This document shows, one piece after another, positions 1 to 8,723 of a DNA stretch of 64,000 bases. Location of the stretch: positions 64,913 to 128,912 of the forward strand of contig JACPMZ010000010.1 in NCBI GenBank assembly GCA_016185705.1, given 5' to 3'. Source of the stretch: Candidatus Woesearchaeota archaeon (GTDB taxonomy: Archaea > Nanobdellota > Nanobdellia > Woesearchaeales > UBA10216). The notes beneath the pieces are model-generated. The model was not told the DNA's origin. It saw only the letters and a program-made list of their open reading frames with translations, and made no database searches. The stretch's first letter is position 1, and each line of letters opens with the position of its first letter. The position numbers and the translations under genes were made by a program.

Positions 1-858
1 TAATTCTGCCCATTTCCCCTTCTTTTTTTGCAAGAGCCTTTTTTGCTTTTCCGTTGCTGCCAGAAAGTTGTCGCTGGAGACAACGCTTTTTCCGAGTTTT
101 TGCTCAATGTTTTTTCGCGTTGAGCCGGCAACGTCTCCGCCATCCTTTGCATCAATTTTCAGGGTTGGAAACTCTTTGGAGTTGCGTTCCCTTGTGAATC
201 GTGTGGTTGTCGCTTCGCCAAGCATCGTGAGAATGAGCTCTATGTCATCCATGTGGTCTCTGAGGTTCTGTTTCTGTAAGCCTTTGAATTTCTTGTATTC
301 GCTTGGCGTCATTCCGAACGTTGCTTCAGATATTTCTGCAGTAAGGATTGCATATTCTTTTTCTGTTTGCACTCCCCTTTTGCCCCATTCATCAGTAAGC
401 TCGTCCCGTATGGCTATGCCTCTGACTCTTTTCTCTACCCACTCATCTGAATATCCCTTGGACTTGAAGAGTTCTTTCATACGCTTTTGAGCCAATTCTG
501 GGTTTTCTATCTCCTGCACTCGATCGTAACCTGCTTTAGCAAGCCATCTCTTGAACGGCTCTGCTTTTTTTGAAGGGATTGACTGTATAATCCTAAACAT
601 AGACTCTGTATTCGCGCAATCTGTCTCGTACTGCTTGCCATCTGTTGAAGGTAATTTCAGTTGTCGGCAAAATGTCGATAACTCAACTCCTCCGGATTCG
701 ATTTCCCTCCTCTTTAGCCTATACCAGTAGTCTTTTGCATCAGCACTGTCTGTTAGAACCCGCACAACATCAATCACTGAAAAATACCATTGCTCGTCAT
801 GCCATGTTCTTCTGATTTTTTCCCCTTGAAACACAACTAAAGCGTTATTTGCGTCCAT
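1..858 (-). CDS. BRO-N domain (phage antirepressor-like) protein, 3' part missing
   Basis: This frame is open from an ATG at 858 to base 1, so the C-terminus lies outside the window and the ORF track omits it. The 286 visible residues begin MDANNALVVFQGEKIRRTWH and contain the typical BRO-N sequence (WYFSVIDVVRVLTDS, then FRIIQSIPSKKAEPFKRWLA), followed by the long helical region usual in this family (AILTAEISEATFGMTPSEY and NLRDHMDDIELIL). Such proteins, often labelled DinD-like or Bro-N, are common in mobile or phage-derived DNA; the molecular role is not known. A TATA-like box (AGCTTTATAAGC, about 889-900) lies some 35 bases before the ATG, so it probably has its own promoter and is not part of the ATPase operon. 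Family call firm, function open. Confidence 0.85.
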   Translation of the reverse strand, partial: MDANNALVVFQGEKIRRTWHDEQWYFSVIDVVRVLTDSADAKDYWYRLKRREIESGGVELSTFCRQLKLPSTDGKQYETDCANTESMFRIIQSIPSKKAEPFKRWLAKAGYDRVQEIENPELAQKRMKELFKSKGYSDEWVEKRVRGIAIRDELTDEWGKRGVQTEKEYAILTAEISEATFGMTPSEYKKFKGLQKQNLRDHMDDIELILTMLGEATTTRFTRERNSKEFPTLKIDAKDGGDVAGSTRKNIEQKLGKSVVSSDNFLAATEKQKRLLQKKKGKWAEL

Positions 859-959
859 TTTGCCCTGAAATCTTAAAATTGGCTTGTTGCTTATAAAGCT
901 TGCCCGCACATGTCCAGTGTCCAGTGGAAAAATAGCCTTACTGGTTTAAGCAGCATCCC

Positions 960-1130
960 TTACTTCTGTGATGGCTTTTTTACGTCTGCTTTTGTCAGTC
1001 CTGCCTGCTTTGCCGCCTCTTGCAGCGGCTTTGCTTTTTTTGACTTTGCACATTTTTTTCCATCCCTCTTAACCTCGTTTTGGGATGAAAAAATTAACTC
1101 GGCATTACTGGGGCTTTTTGCAACACTCAC
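960..1130 (-). CDS. Small basic ORF coupled to atpD by a GTGA overlap
   Basis: A 56-codon ORF too short for the track. Its GTG start overlaps the atpD stop as GTGA, the same overlap style (ATGA) seen at many junctions in this window. The peptide is Lys-rich and ends ...LTKADVKKPSQK; I recognise no family. Two other frames in this gap hold only shorter ORFs (for example one starting MCKVKKSKAAARGGKAG). The case for translation rests on overlap and position alone, so it could equally be untranslated 3' sequence. Confidence 0.35.
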   Translation of the reverse strand: MSVAKSPSNAELIFSSQNEVKRDGKKCAKSKKAKPLQEAAKQAGLTKADVKKPSQK

Positions 1131-1744
1131 CGCGCAGTCTTCAGCATCTTCAGCCGTGAGAAGTTGTCGCGTTCCATTTCTTCCAGCCGGAATCTTATGT
1201 AGGCGGCATCTCTGTTTAGCCGGGGTATGGTTATTTGTTCCAGCGCGTTAACTTTTCTTTTTGTTCTTTCAATTTCCTTTAGAAGCCGCTTGAGCGTGAT
1301 GTCTATTTCTGCTGCTGCGATAATTTTCTCAACTAAGCTTTCGTATGCTTCTGCTGCTTCATCTATTTTTGAGGTTGCTGACAGCAGTCCATAGCCGCGT
1401 TCAAAGATGCTTTTTTTTACCTCTCCTGACTTTATTGAGGGTATTTTGACTCCCATTATGTTTTTTGTTTCAAGCTCTACCAGTGGCTGCCGCTTTATTG
1501 ACATTGCCGCAGATTTTATTTGGATGTCGCTGTCTATTGCGCGCGCTATGTTTATTTTTCCCAAAGCGCTGCGGTGCTCCTCAATAAGCGCTGCCCTTAT
1601 GTTTCTGGCTTTTTTCAGGATGCTGAAGAATTCCAGAATAAGACCGTCGCGTTTTTTCCTCAGGAGCTTGTGCCCTGACACTGCCAATGTTATTTTTTTC
1701 TTGACAAGCAGAAGCTCACTTCTTGTCGGCTTTACGTCTGCCAT
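1127..1744 (-). CDS. atpD: A-type ATP synthase subunit D (central rotor shaft)
   Basis: The 205-residue protein begins [18 protein letters not shown], the usual start of archaeal/vacuolar subunit D, and has the expected long N- and C-terminal helices forming the antiparallel coiled coil of the rotor shaft. Length is normal for the family. It turns inside the A3B3 head and transmits torque between membrane ring and catalytic sites. It is the last recognised gene of the ATPase operon, starts inside the 3' end of atpB (29-base overlap), and is followed by a GTGA-linked small ORF. Start chosen because MxxVxPT is conserved. Confidence 0.95.
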   Translation of the reverse strand: MADVKPTRSELLLVKKKITLAVSGHKLLRKKRDGLILEFFSILKKARNIRAALIEEHRSALGKINIARAIDSDIQIKSAAMSIKRQPLVELETKNIMGVKIPSIKSGEVKKSIFERGYGLLSATSKIDEAAEAYESLVEKIIAAAEIDITLKRLLKEIERTKRKVNALEQITIPRLNRDAAYIRFRLEEMERDNFSRLKMLKTAR

Positions 1745-4499
1745 AGTATTTTGACCTCATTTCAGGGCTTATTCTGCCCAGCTCGTTTTCAGGGATTTCA
1801 GAAAGCAAGCTCCATCCTATGTCGAGCGTTGATGTGATGCTGCGCTCTTCGTTTTTGCTTTGCTTGACAAATCGGTTTTCAAATTCTGCTGCAAATTTCA
1901 GCAGCCTCCTGTCTCTTTCTGAAAGCGATTCCTCTCCCACTATGGCTACCAGTCCGCGCAAGTCCCTGCCTTCTGCGTAGAATGCATACATCTGGTCTGA
2001 TGCCTGCTTGTGGTCTTCCCTGGTTTTCTCTGCTCCAATTCCGAGATTCATGAGCCGTGAAAGGGAAGGCAGCACGTCTACAGGCGGATACACGTTGCGC
2101 CTGTGCAGTTCCCTGCTTAGGACGATTTGGCCTTCGCAATTGGAAACTATTATGCCGTTTTCGACTATAAAATTATGTGTTTTTGGTACGGTAACATCAT
2201 AAACTGAAGGCTCTCCGTCGACATTCTTTATTGAAATTATTTCGTCAAGAATAAAATTATTTTTTATTTTTTCCGATGCGCCTATTGTTGGCGGCAGTGT
2301 TGGTGATTTATCGAAATGCGTTGCCTTGAATTTTTCTTTTTTGGACAATTCTTCCAACAGGATTTTTCTTTCTTGATGCCTAACGTAGGGCAATATTTTT
2401 TTGGAAAGTATTTTGGCATAATAACTTTGAACCGTAAGCTCGTTTAATCTGCTGCCAAAACTTGCTTTGCCTTGATTTAGCGGCCTTATTGTGCTGGGAA
2501 TTCCTAACCGTTTTAGCAGTTGCTGCAGTCTCTTCATGCGCTTAAAATCCATGTCATTTGTGAATTTTTTGCGATATCTTATTCTGTTAAATTTTATGTC
2601 GCAATTGCCGTCACCATCAAAATATCCGGCTATGAATGCCGAAATTAATCGCTTGTCAAGAGAAAACAGTCCTGCCCAGTCCTCTGTGAGTTTCAAAGAA
2701 TGGGCAATCTCTGTTATTAAACAACTCGTCGCGCTTAATTGCGTTACATCGTGCTGATTTTTATGCTCCCACAGAGCTGTTTGGGGGAATAGTGCCTTAA
2801 AGGTATTTTTGTATGCTTTGATTAAATCGCTATTTTTGTTATTAAAATGGACTTGATATGCTTTATCATTTAAACTGCCATCAGAAAAAACAAGCCCATA
2901 CAAATACATTAAATCCTCATTGATTTTTTTCCATCTTAGTGATGTTTTAGTGCCGTTTATGACGGACACTGCTTCGATGTTTTTCAGAATTTCTTTAATG
3001 CTAATATCGAAAGTATTTCTAATCTGCCCCAGTTCTTTTGCATACAGAATACAAAGAGGGTGTGTGATTCTTACATAGCTTATTCCTAATTCTCTGCAGC
3101 CGCTTTTTATGTCCTTGTAGCCTGTTGCCAGCTTTTTTCTTATTTTTAGAATAAACTCTTTTCTTAGCGTAAAAACAAAATTTTTCCTGGCATTTGCGCA
3201 AATTTCCAGTATATTTGGTCTCTTTTCTTTTACTACATCCAGCTTCTTTAATGAAAATGCTCTGTCATTTATCTTAATTTTTCTTGCTTCAATCATTTTT
3301 GGGCCTTGCGGGGAGTCTATCAGGAATCTGTGGTCTCCTGTTGCTTTTACTTTAACGCCAGACCTGAACGTAAGTTCTAAAAGTTTTGCTCGCGTACTTA
3401 TTTTTTGGGAATCTGAAACTGAATAATAGCCCGGGTTGCCATTAACAGAAAGTATAGAGCCTTTTTTAAAGTTCTCTACAAAAGATTTTATTGGTAATAG
3501 CTCGCCTTCATTTTTAATTATTTCAGTTTCTCCTGATAGGCAAATGTATCCGCTTAAGTCAGGTATTGGGTGCGTGATGTCATCTCCTATCATTGTGAGG
3601 ATTGGCAGCTGGGTTATTGAGCCTTTTTTGCCTTTTATCATGCCAGCTCTTTCGTAGATGTTTGCTAAGGCAGTATACATGTATCCCGGATATCCGCGCC
3701 TGCCGGGGATTTCTTCCCGCGCTGAGCCGATTTCACGCAAAGACTCCGCATAGTTTGTCATATCAGTCAGTATTACCAGCACATGCATGTCCTTTTCAAA
3801 TGCCAGGTATTCGGCAGCTGTCAGCGCAAGCTGCGGGGTAAGCAATCTCTCAACAGCCGGGTCGTTCGCCAGATTCAGGAATACTGCTGAGCGTTCAAGC
3901 GCTCCTGTTTCTTCAAAGTCTTTTATGAATCTCTGCGCTTCTTCGTTGGTTATGCCCATGGCAGCAAATACTATTGCGAAGCTGCTTTCTTTTCCGACTA
4001 CTTTTGCCTGCCTTGCTATCTGCAGCGCTATTTCGTTGTGCGGCAGCCCTGACGCTGAAAAGATGGGCAGTTTCTGGCCGCGAACCAGCGTGTTCATGGC
4101 ATCTATGGTGGATACGCCTGTTTGTATGAAGTCGCTTGGGTTTGCTCTTGAGTACGGATTTATTGCTGCTCCTGATATGTCAAGTTTTTTTTCAGGCACA
4201 AGTTCAGGGCCTCCATCAATTGGTTTGCCTGCTCCGGAGAATATTCTGCCGAGAAGCTCTTTGGACACTGACAGCCGTATGGGCTGGTTTAGGAATTTGA
4301 CGCGGCTGTTTAAGTCAATGCCTGATGTTCCTTCAAACACCTGCACTACCACCACGTCTTCGCTGGTGTCCAGCACTTGTGCATTTTTTTCTTCGCTCTG
4401 CATCAGTATTTTTACCATGTCGCCGTAAGCAACCGGCTCTGTTTTTTTTACAAACACCAGTGGCCCTGCTACTCTGCTGATTGTTTTGTATTCCTTCAT
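1716..4499 (-). CDS. atpB: A-type ATP synthase subunit B, interrupted by an intein
   Basis: Regulatory (non-catalytic) subunit of the A3B3 head. The ORF codes for 927 residues, about twice the normal size, because residues 320-787 are an intein. The N-extein (1-319) ends ...PIPDLSGYI and the C-extein (788-927) begins [11 protein letters not shown]; joined they give a normal 459-residue subunit B. Homologues usually have Thr where this protein has Cys788, which is the +1 nucleophile needed for splicing. The start [14 protein letters not shown] is family-typical. The ATG is preceded by GGTGAAC and by the array of 47/86-bp coupling repeats that separates it from atpA. Without splicing the head could not assemble normally, so the intein is expected to be active. 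Confidence 0.95.
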   Translation of the reverse strand: MKEYKTISRVAGPLVFVKKTEPVAYGDMVKILMQSEEKNAQVLDTSEDVVVVQVFEGTSGIDLNSRVKFLNQPIRLSVSKELLGRIFSGAGKPIDGGPELVPEKKLDISGAAINPYSRANPSDFIQTGVSTIDAMNTLVRGQKLPIFSASGLPHNEIALQIARQAKVVGKESSFAIVFAAMGITNEEAQRFIKDFEETGALERSAVFLNLANDPAVERLLTPQLALTAAEYLAFEKDMHVLVILTDMTNYAESLREIGSAREEIPGRRGYPGYMYTALANIYERAGMIKGKKGSITQLPILTMIGDDITHPIPDLSGYICLSGETEIIKNEGELLPIKSFVENFKKGSILSVNGNPGYYSVSDSQKISTRAKLLELTFRSGVKVKATGDHRFLIDSPQGPKMIEARKIKINDRAFSLKKLDVVKEKRPNILEICANARKNFVFTLRKEFILKIRKKLATGYKDIKSGCRELGISYVRITHPLCILYAKELGQIRNTFDISIKEILKNIEAVSVINGTKTSLRWKKINEDLMYLYGLVFSDGSLNDKAYQVHFNNKNSDLIKAYKNTFKALFPQTALWEHKNQHDVTQLSATSCLITEIAHSLKLTEDWAGLFSLDKRLISAFIAGYFDGDGNCDIKFNRIRYRKKFTNDMDFKRMKRLQQLLKRLGIPSTIRPLNQGKASFGSRLNELTVQSYYAKILSKKILPYVRHQERKILLEELSKKEKFKATHFDKSPTLPPTIGASEKIKNNFILDEIISIKNVDGEPSVYDVTVPKTHNFIVENGIIVSNCEGQIVLSRELHRRNVYPPVDVLPSLSRLMNLGIGAEKTREDHKQASDQMYAFYAEGRDLRGLVAIVGEESLSERDRRLLKFAAEFENRFVKQSKNEERSITSTLDIGWSLLSEIPENELGRISPEMRSKYYGRRKADKK
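2139..3542 (-). mobile_element. Intein with LAGLIDADG endonuclease in atpB
   Basis: 468 in-frame codons, from Cys1 (CLSGETEI, block A) to Asn468 (...[13 protein letters not shown]). Block B is seen as ATGDHRFL (intein residues 67-74). Two dodecapeptide motifs of a LAGLIDADG homing endonuclease lie at about 213-222 ([10 protein letters not shown]) and 303-312 ([10 protein letters not shown]), each with the expected acidic residue. The end is block F/G ([12 protein letters not shown], then terminal Asn) and the next residue is Cys. The penultimate residue is Ser, where most inteins have His. The insertion is between Ile319 and the conserved TEGQ segment. The better-known archaeal ATPase inteins sit at the P-loop of subunit A, which is empty here. 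Confidence 0.95.
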
Positions 4500-4546
4500 T
4501 TTTGTTCACCAAAAATTAAGCTACGAACGCAGTGAGTTTGCTTCAT
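4496..4546 (-). CDS. Mini-ORF d of the atpA-atpB array (16 codons)
   Basis: Reads [16 protein letters not shown] then TGA, which overlaps the atpB ATG as ATGA. Preceded by GGTGAAC. Probably translated in passing, as a reinitiation step; the peptide itself may have no function. Confidence 0.4.
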   Translation of the reverse strand: MKQTHCVRSLIFGEQK

Positions 4547-4593
4547 TTTTGTTCACCAAAAATTAAGCTACGAACGCAGTGAGTCTGCTTCAT
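4543..4593 (-). CDS. Mini-ORF c of the atpA-atpB array (16 codons)
   Basis: Same peptide as mini-ORF d (ends GEQK), with ATGA overlaps on both sides and GGTGGAC before its ATG. Confidence 0.4.
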   Translation of the reverse strand: MKQTHCVRSLIFGEQK

Positions 4594-4640
4594 TTTTGTC
4601 CACCAAAAATTAAGCTACGAACGCAGTGAGTCTGCTTCAT
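4590..4640 (-). CDS. Mini-ORF b of the atpA-atpB array (16 codons)
   Basis: Reads [16 protein letters not shown] then TGA, with ATGA overlaps on both sides. It differs from the next unit by one residue near the end. Confidence 0.4.
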   Translation of the reverse strand: MKQTHCVRSLIFGGQK

Positions 4641-4726
4641 TTTTGTCCACCAAAAATTAAGCTTACAGCTTTGTTGTAAGCTATGAGCGAAGTGAATATG
4701 CTGCGAACACGGTGAGTCTGCTTCAT
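4637..4726 (-). CDS. Mini-ORF a of the atpA-atpB array (29 codons)
   Basis: Begins MKQTHRVRS and ends LIFGGQK like the short units, with 13 additional codons between. Its ATG overlaps the atpA stop as ATGA. The extra segment contains GCTTAC...GTAAGC, able to form a small hairpin. Its closest relative is the 29-codon unit at 7793-7882. Confidence 0.4.
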   Translation of the reverse strand: MKQTHRVRSIFTSLIAYNKAVSLIFGGQK

Positions 4727-6432
4727 TTTAATTCTGCTTCCATTTGTTTGTTTAGCGAATCCAGCTGTTTTTGGTAGTCTTTTGCGAATTTCACTTCCGC
4801 AAGCCTGTCCTTTGACTTGGCTGCCGCTATTTCAGAAACTTTTTTTCCTGACTTCAGCGCGCTGTATGCCAAATCCCCGTATTTTAATATGGATTTCATG
4901 AAAGCGTACGTTTTCTTTGGCTCTGAGTATGTGTCTATGTCGTGGAACGCATTTTGCTGCAGCATGACTTCCCTTATCTGCCTGGCTATCTGCAGTGTTA
5001 CCTGTTCCCGCTCAGGCAGCGCGTCTGACCCTACCAGTTGCACTATTTCTAGGAGCTTTTCTTCTTCCTGCAGGATTGACATGATTTTCCTTATTGTTGC
5101 CTGCCAGTCCTCAGCTACGTTTTTTGCAAACCACGGCTCTAATGCGTCAAGGTACAGCGAGTATGATGTGAGCCAGTTAATTGCCGGGAAGTGCCTTCGC
5201 TGTGCCAGCTTAGCATCCAATGCCCAGAAGCATTTTACCACTCTCAGCGTGCCTTGCGTCACTGGCTCTGAGAAGTCTCCTCCGGGAGGCGAGACTGCTC
5301 CGATCACTGATATTGAGCCTTCTGAATCGTTCAGGTTCTTGTAGCGCCCTGCCCGTTCATAGAATTCAGCCAGCCGTGTTGAAAGGTAAGCCGGGTATCC
5401 TTCTTCTCCGGGCAGTTCTTCAAGCCGTGAGGATATTTCTCTCATCGCTTCTGCCCATCTTGATGTTGAGTCTGCCATCATCGCCACGTCATAGCCCATG
5501 TCCCGGTAGTATTCTGCAAGCGTTATTCCGCAGTATATGCTTGCTTCCCTTGCTGCTACCGGCATGTTGGAGGTGTTTGCAATTAAGATGGTCCTGTTCA
5601 GCAATGGTTTTCCTGTTTTTGGGTCTTTAAGCTCAGGAAACTCTGTTAATACTTCTGTCATTTCGTTTCCGCGCTCGCCGCAGCCGACGTATACTATTAT
5701 TTCTGCGTCGCTCCATTTGGCCAGTTGCTGCTGAGAAACGGTTTTTCCGCTTCCGAAAGGCCCGGGTATTCCTGCCACGCCGCCTTTCGCTAATGGAAAC
5801 AGCGCGTCGAAGATTCTTTGTCCTGTGATTAGCGGGGTGTCGGGTGTCAGCTTGTTCTTGGTTGGCCTGGCTTTTCTTACCGGCCATTTCTGCATCAGCT
5901 TTATTTCTCCTCGGTCAAGTTTGCATACAGTTTCGTCCACAGTAAAGGAGCCCTGCTTTATTTCTGTTATTTTTCCGCTGAGGTTTGGAGGCGCCATTAT
6001 TTTGTGCGCTATCTGCCCTTCCTGCACCTCTCCGATAATGTCGCCTGCTTTTACTTCATATCCTGTTTTTGCGGTTGGTTTGAATTCCCACTTTTTTCTT
6101 CTGTCAAGCCCCGGTGCTGTTGCTCCGCGCTTTATAAAGTCGCCCATCTGCTTTTGCAGCGCTTCAAGCGGCCTTTGTATGCCGTCGTAGATTGAGCTCA
6201 GGAGTCCCGGGCCAAGTTCTACTGTAAGCGGCTCTCCTGTGTTTATTACCGCAGCGCCAGGCTTGATGCCTGTTGTGTCCTCGTATACCTGGATTGTGCA
6301 TCTGCTTCCGTTTATCTGGATTACTTCTCCCAGCAGCTTTTCCTCGCCTACCAGCACTATGTCGTACATCCTTGCGTCCAGTTCTGCCACAGCCACCGGA
6401 CCTGCCACTCTGTAGACTTTGCCTGTTTTCAT
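4723..6432 (-). CDS. atpA: A-type ATP synthase subunit A (catalytic)
   Basis: Catalytic nucleotide-binding subunit, 569 residues, normal length. It shows the Walker A motif GPFGSGKT at residues 224-231, the Walker B region (MMADSTSRW), the [15 protein letters not shown] segment, and the non-homologous region typical of A subunits (about 110-190). No intein occupies the P-loop, where archaeal A-subunit inteins are usually found. Its ATG overlaps the atpF stop as ATGA, so it is translationally coupled to F. The TGA stop overlaps the first mini-ORF of the coupling-repeat array before atpB. Confidence 0.97.
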   Translation of the reverse strand: MKTGKVYRVAGPVAVAELDARMYDIVLVGEEKLLGEVIQINGSRCTIQVYEDTTGIKPGAAVINTGEPLTVELGPGLLSSIYDGIQRPLEALQKQMGDFIKRGATAPGLDRRKKWEFKPTAKTGYEVKAGDIIGEVQEGQIAHKIMAPPNLSGKITEIKQGSFTVDETVCKLDRGEIKLMQKWPVRKARPTKNKLTPDTPLITGQRIFDALFPLAKGGVAGIPGPFGSGKTVSQQQLAKWSDAEIIVYVGCGERGNEMTEVLTEFPELKDPKTGKPLLNRTILIANTSNMPVAAREASIYCGITLAEYYRDMGYDVAMMADSTSRWAEAMREISSRLEELPGEEGYPAYLSTRLAEFYERAGRYKNLNDSEGSISVIGAVSPPGGDFSEPVTQGTLRVVKCFWALDAKLAQRRHFPAINWLTSYSLYLDALEPWFAKNVAEDWQATIRKIMSILQEEEKLLEIVQLVGSDALPEREQVTLQIARQIREVMLQQNAFHDIDTYSEPKKTYAFMKSILKYGDLAYSALKSGKKVSEIAAAKSKDRLAEVKFAKDYQKQLDSLNKQMEAELK

Positions 6433-6716
6433 AGCTCAACTCCTATTGATTTGCGGATCATTTTTTTCAGCGAGTCCTCTGTTGCTTTTTGCGAGAGGGC
6501 TATGAAGATGGGTTTTATGGAGTCTTCAATGGCTGCCCTGCTGTCCGCATCAAGCTCCTGATAAAGGTTCTCGTCCAGTATTACAATGCCTATGGACTCG
6601 TCTGCTTTCATTTCTGAGATTGCCTGCGCTGCATCTGTTGTTTCAGTTATTTTTTTGATGCCAGCCAGTCTGAATCCCAGGCAAAAGTCCTCTTTTCCTA
6701 TTACTGCGATTTCCAT
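6429..6716 (-). CDS. atpF: A-type ATP synthase subunit F (central stalk)
   Basis: 95 residues beginning [20 protein letters not shown], the usual N-terminus of subunit F, a small Rossmann-like protein that binds subunit D in the rotor shaft. The segment [14 protein letters not shown] is also typical. It starts one base after the atpC stop and overlaps atpA by ATGA. Identification rests on motif, size and operon place, all of which agree. Confidence 0.93.
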   Translation of the reverse strand: MEIAVIGKEDFCLGFRLAGIKKITETTDAAQAISEMKADESIGIVILDENLYQELDADSRAAIEDSIKPIFIALSQKATEDSLKKMIRKSIGVEL

Positions 6717-6717
6717 T

Positions 6718-7749
6718 TTATACGATTATTTGTTTTTCCGTGAATTGCTCGCTTAATGACAGTTGCCGCGCTTTCAGCATGAGCTTAAGATTCTTTACCT
6801 CTATTTCTTTGGCAAACATGTATCCGAGTATTACGTCTATTGTCAGCGGGTGCTGGTGGAGCAGCAGCTTTGTTTTTTTGAGCAGTGTCTTTCCCAAATC
6901 TGTCTCTATGCCAGCTATGCTGCCTGCAGCAAGGTAGTTTTTTGAGGCATCTTCCGATATGCCGTACGGCAGCAGCAGCTTTATGGTTTCTTCTTTGCTG
7001 TCTGTGTCAATTATTCTTTTTACAGTGGCTGATGCTTTTCCTATGACAAAGTTTGGAAGCTTGTGTTTGTCTGTTCCCGCTTTTTTTAGCCGCAGTGCGT
7101 TGATTATGTTGTTAGTGTCCATTTCAGCTTCCAGGAATTGCTTGAATAGTTTGCCATCACTTGGAATTGATTGGGAGAGCTCTATCATTCTGTTGTAGTG
7201 CTCTCTGTCAAGAAAGTTTTCGATTTCTATGATTGTGTTTTGCGTTTTTAGCGATTCGTATGCGTTGCTCAGTTTTTCGAATTTTATTCCCGCTGCTTCA
7301 AGCTTTTTAAGGAATTCTTCCATGCTCTGCGATTTTATCAGGGATTCAAATTCCCGGGTGAGCCTGCCTGTTTGCATGAGCATTGAAGCGATGGTTTCAG
7401 GGCTTGTTTTTGTATGCAGGCCGCGCAGTATCGTTTTTATGTTCCAGAGGTCGGCGCGAAGCAGGTAGGTGTCTATAAGGCCGTTTATTTCTTTTGGCGA
7501 GATTTTTCGCAGCTTATTCCACGTGTCTGTAAGGTTTTTGTTGAGCGCCATTTCCATCAGCTCAACTCCGGAATGCTTTACTCCCAATTCGTCTATTGAT
7601 CGCTTGTATTCCAGACTTTGAAGGAAGCTGATTATTTCGTTCAGGCTCATTTTCATGATTTTATCATAGTCCTCTTTATGCAGCAGGCTTGAGCGCATGA
7701 CGCTTACCCTGGCATAGGTGTATGGATATGTTCTTCTTTGAAGCTTCAT
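6718..7749 (-). CDS. atpC: A-type ATP synthase subunit C (rotor socket)
   Basis: 343 helical residues, family-typical in length and position (between E and F). Subunit C is the funnel-shaped adaptor between the central shaft (D, F) and the membrane ring. Recognisable stretches are YARVSVMRSSLL near the start and TYLLRADLWNIKTILRG in the middle. The ATG belongs to CAAAAATGAAG, the same junction motif that ends each coupling repeat; two repeats separate it from atpE. Confidence 0.92.
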   Translation of the reverse strand: MKLQRRTYPYTYARVSVMRSSLLHKEDYDKIMKMSLNEIISFLQSLEYKRSIDELGVKHSGVELMEMALNKNLTDTWNKLRKISPKEINGLIDTYLLRADLWNIKTILRGLHTKTSPETIASMLMQTGRLTREFESLIKSQSMEEFLKKLEAAGIKFEKLSNAYESLKTQNTIIEIENFLDREHYNRMIELSQSIPSDGKLFKQFLEAEMDTNNIINALRLKKAGTDKHKLPNFVIGKASATVKRIIDTDSKEETIKLLLPYGISEDASKNYLAAGSIAGIETDLGKTLLKKTKLLLHQHPLTIDVILGYMFAKEIEVKNLKLMLKARQLSLSEQFTEKQIIV

Positions 7750-7796
7750 TTTTGCCCACCAAAAATGAAGCTACGAACACAGTGAGTCTGCTTCAT
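7746..7796 (-). CDS. Mini-ORF b of the atpE-atpC array (16 codons)
   Basis: Reads [16 protein letters not shown] then TGA overlapping the atpC ATG. It differs from the atpA-atpB units by Phe for Leu at position 10. Confidence 0.4.
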   Translation of the reverse strand: MKQTHCVRSFIFGGQK

Positions 7797-7882
7797 TTTT
7801 GCCCACCAAAAATTAAGCTTACGACATTGTTGTAAGCTATGAACGTAGTGAATATGCTGCGAACACCGTGAGTCTGCTTCAT
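7793..7882 (-). CDS. Mini-ORF a of the atpE-atpC array (29 codons)
   Basis: Begins MKQTHGVRS, ends LIFGGQK, and its ATG overlaps the atpE stop as ATGA. It is the counterpart of the 29-codon unit after atpA. Confidence 0.4.
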   Translation of the reverse strand: MKQTHGVRSIFTTFIAYNNVVSLIFGGQK

Positions 7883-8430
7883 TTTTGTGTGAATAATATT
7901 CTGTCCAGCTCTGGAAGCGTTGACTCCCTGAGCTGCGTCAGTAATGTTTCGTAGCTGTAGTCAACCCGCAGCATGCCGTCCGTTGATTCTGCAATTAGGC
8001 CGCCGAGTATGTTTGTTTCCGCAGTTTTATACTTGGCTGCGTGTTTCAGGTCTTTTTTGCTGCAATAAATGCGCGCTATGTCTATTTCACTGGATGCTTT
8101 TGTGAGCAGCGCTTTGATGTGCTTTGCCCTTTCCGCGTCAGGCAGTTTCTCCAGCTTCCCTGATGCTTCCTGAAAGATTGAGTCCACCAGCTGCTTCCTT
8201 GACTGGAGCTCGAGCTTTTTCATTTCCAGCTTTGTGGCAGCTTGCTCGCGTTTTTTGATGAGCTCAATATCCTGCTGCAGGCGCTCAATGTATTCTGCTT
8301 CCTTTTGCCTGGCCTGCTTTGCTGTTGCGCTCACTATTGCCTGGGCTTCCTCTCTCGCTGCCTGCACTCGGCTTCCTGCTTCAAGCTCTGCCTCCTGCTT
8401 CACTTTTTCCTTTACCTTTTCAAGTCCCAT
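7879..8430 (-). CDS. atpE: A-type ATP synthase subunit E (peripheral stalk)
   Basis: 183 residues: a long charged N-terminal helix (about 1-100, rich in Lys, Glu, Gln and Ala) and a globular C-terminal domain (NILGGLIAESTDGMLRVDYSYETLL). This is the layout of subunit E, which pairs with subunit H to form the stator stalk. It follows atpK by one base. Its stop is the first ATGA of the coupling-repeat array before atpC. Confidence 0.92.
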   Translation of the reverse strand: MGLEKVKEKVKQEAELEAGSRVQAAREEAQAIVSATAKQARQKEAEYIERLQQDIELIKKREQAATKLEMKKLELQSRKQLVDSIFQEASGKLEKLPDAERAKHIKALLTKASSEIDIARIYCSKKDLKHAAKYKTAETNILGGLIAESTDGMLRVDYSYETLLTQLRESTLPELDRILFTQK

Positions 8431-8431
8431 T

Positions 8432-8653
8432 CTACTCAGCTATGCCTATTATGAGGAATGCCATAACAAAGCCGAAGATTACGATTGTTTCCGGGATTAC
8501 TGTCAGTATTAATCCGCGGCCGAATGTTTCGCTCTTCTCAGCCATTGCGCCTACTGCTGCTGCGCCTATCTGCTGTTCAGCCATTCCTGCTGCAATTGCG
8601 CTTAGCCCTAATGCAAGGCCAGCGCCTATAGCCACTAATCCTGCCTCTGCCAT
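8432..8653 (-). CDS. atpK: A-type ATP synthase subunit K (membrane rotor proteolipid)
   Basis: 73 residues forming one two-helix hairpin: helix 1 is a small-residue region (AIGAGLALGLSAIAAG) and helix 2 contains the expected ion-binding Glu (VIPETIVIFGFVMAFLII). It is the single-hairpin form, not the duplicated 16-kDa form. GGAGG lies 9 bases before the ATG, a stronger ribosome site than elsewhere in the operon, fitting the multiple copies needed per complex. The 172-base gap before it carries a palindrome. Confidence 0.95.
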   Translation of the reverse strand: MAEAGLVAIGAGLALGLSAIAAGMAEQQIGAAAVGAMAEKSETFGRGLILTVIPETIVIFGFVMAFLIIGIAE

Positions 8654-8723
8654 TTTGTTTTGCCTCCTGTTGTTCTATCTGGTACTGCTGGTTCCTGCCC
8701 GGCTCCCCGGCTGCGCAGCGCTC

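Larger units (their letters stand above)
4495..4726 (-). repeat. Coupling-repeat array between atpA and atpB (86 + 3 x 47 bp)
   Basis: One 86-bp unit and three 47-bp units fill the atpA-atpB gap. On the minus strand every unit starts with ATGAAGCA and ends with ...TTTTTGGTG(A/G)ACAAAA just before the next ATGA. Unit lengths are both 2 modulo 3, so each unit is one ORF whose TGA overlaps the ATG of the next (ATGA), beginning at the atpA stop and ending at the atpB start. A Shine-Dalgarno-like GGTG precedes each ATG. Units have complementary ends (AAAAATGAAGC and GCTTAATTTTT, one mismatch), so each start codon can pair in a stem. The 86-bp form is the 47-bp form with 39 extra bases (13 codons). 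The same family sits between atpE and atpC. Confidence 0.9.
7745..7882 (-). repeat. Coupling-repeat array between atpE and atpC (86 + 47 bp)
   Basis: The same family as at 4495-4726, here with one 86-bp and one 47-bp unit, in the same order (long unit next to the upstream gene). ATGs fall at 7882, 7796 and 7749 (atpC). The atpE TGA overlaps the first ATG as ATGA and each following stop/start pair does the same. GGTGGGC precedes the second mini-ORF ATG and the atpC ATG. The long units of the two sites differ at several bases, mostly non-synonymous, while length and frame are preserved. Confidence 0.9.

Noticed and set aside
910-1251. 113-residue plus-strand ORF
   Set aside because: Low-complexity antisense of the atpD end and the small GTGA-linked ORF.
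3787-4428. 213-residue plus-strand ORF
   Set aside because: Antisense shadow of atpB with Ser/Ala/Leu-rich composition; the same applies to most plus-strand ORFs at 34-48 kb.
1716-4499. Gene fusion or frameshift in atpB because of the 927-residue length
   Set aside because: The extra 468 residues have all intein blocks and remove cleanly to give a normal subunit.
4495-4726. CRISPR-like array
   Set aside because: Units are contiguous with no variable spacers, and each is an ORF aligned with gene ends.
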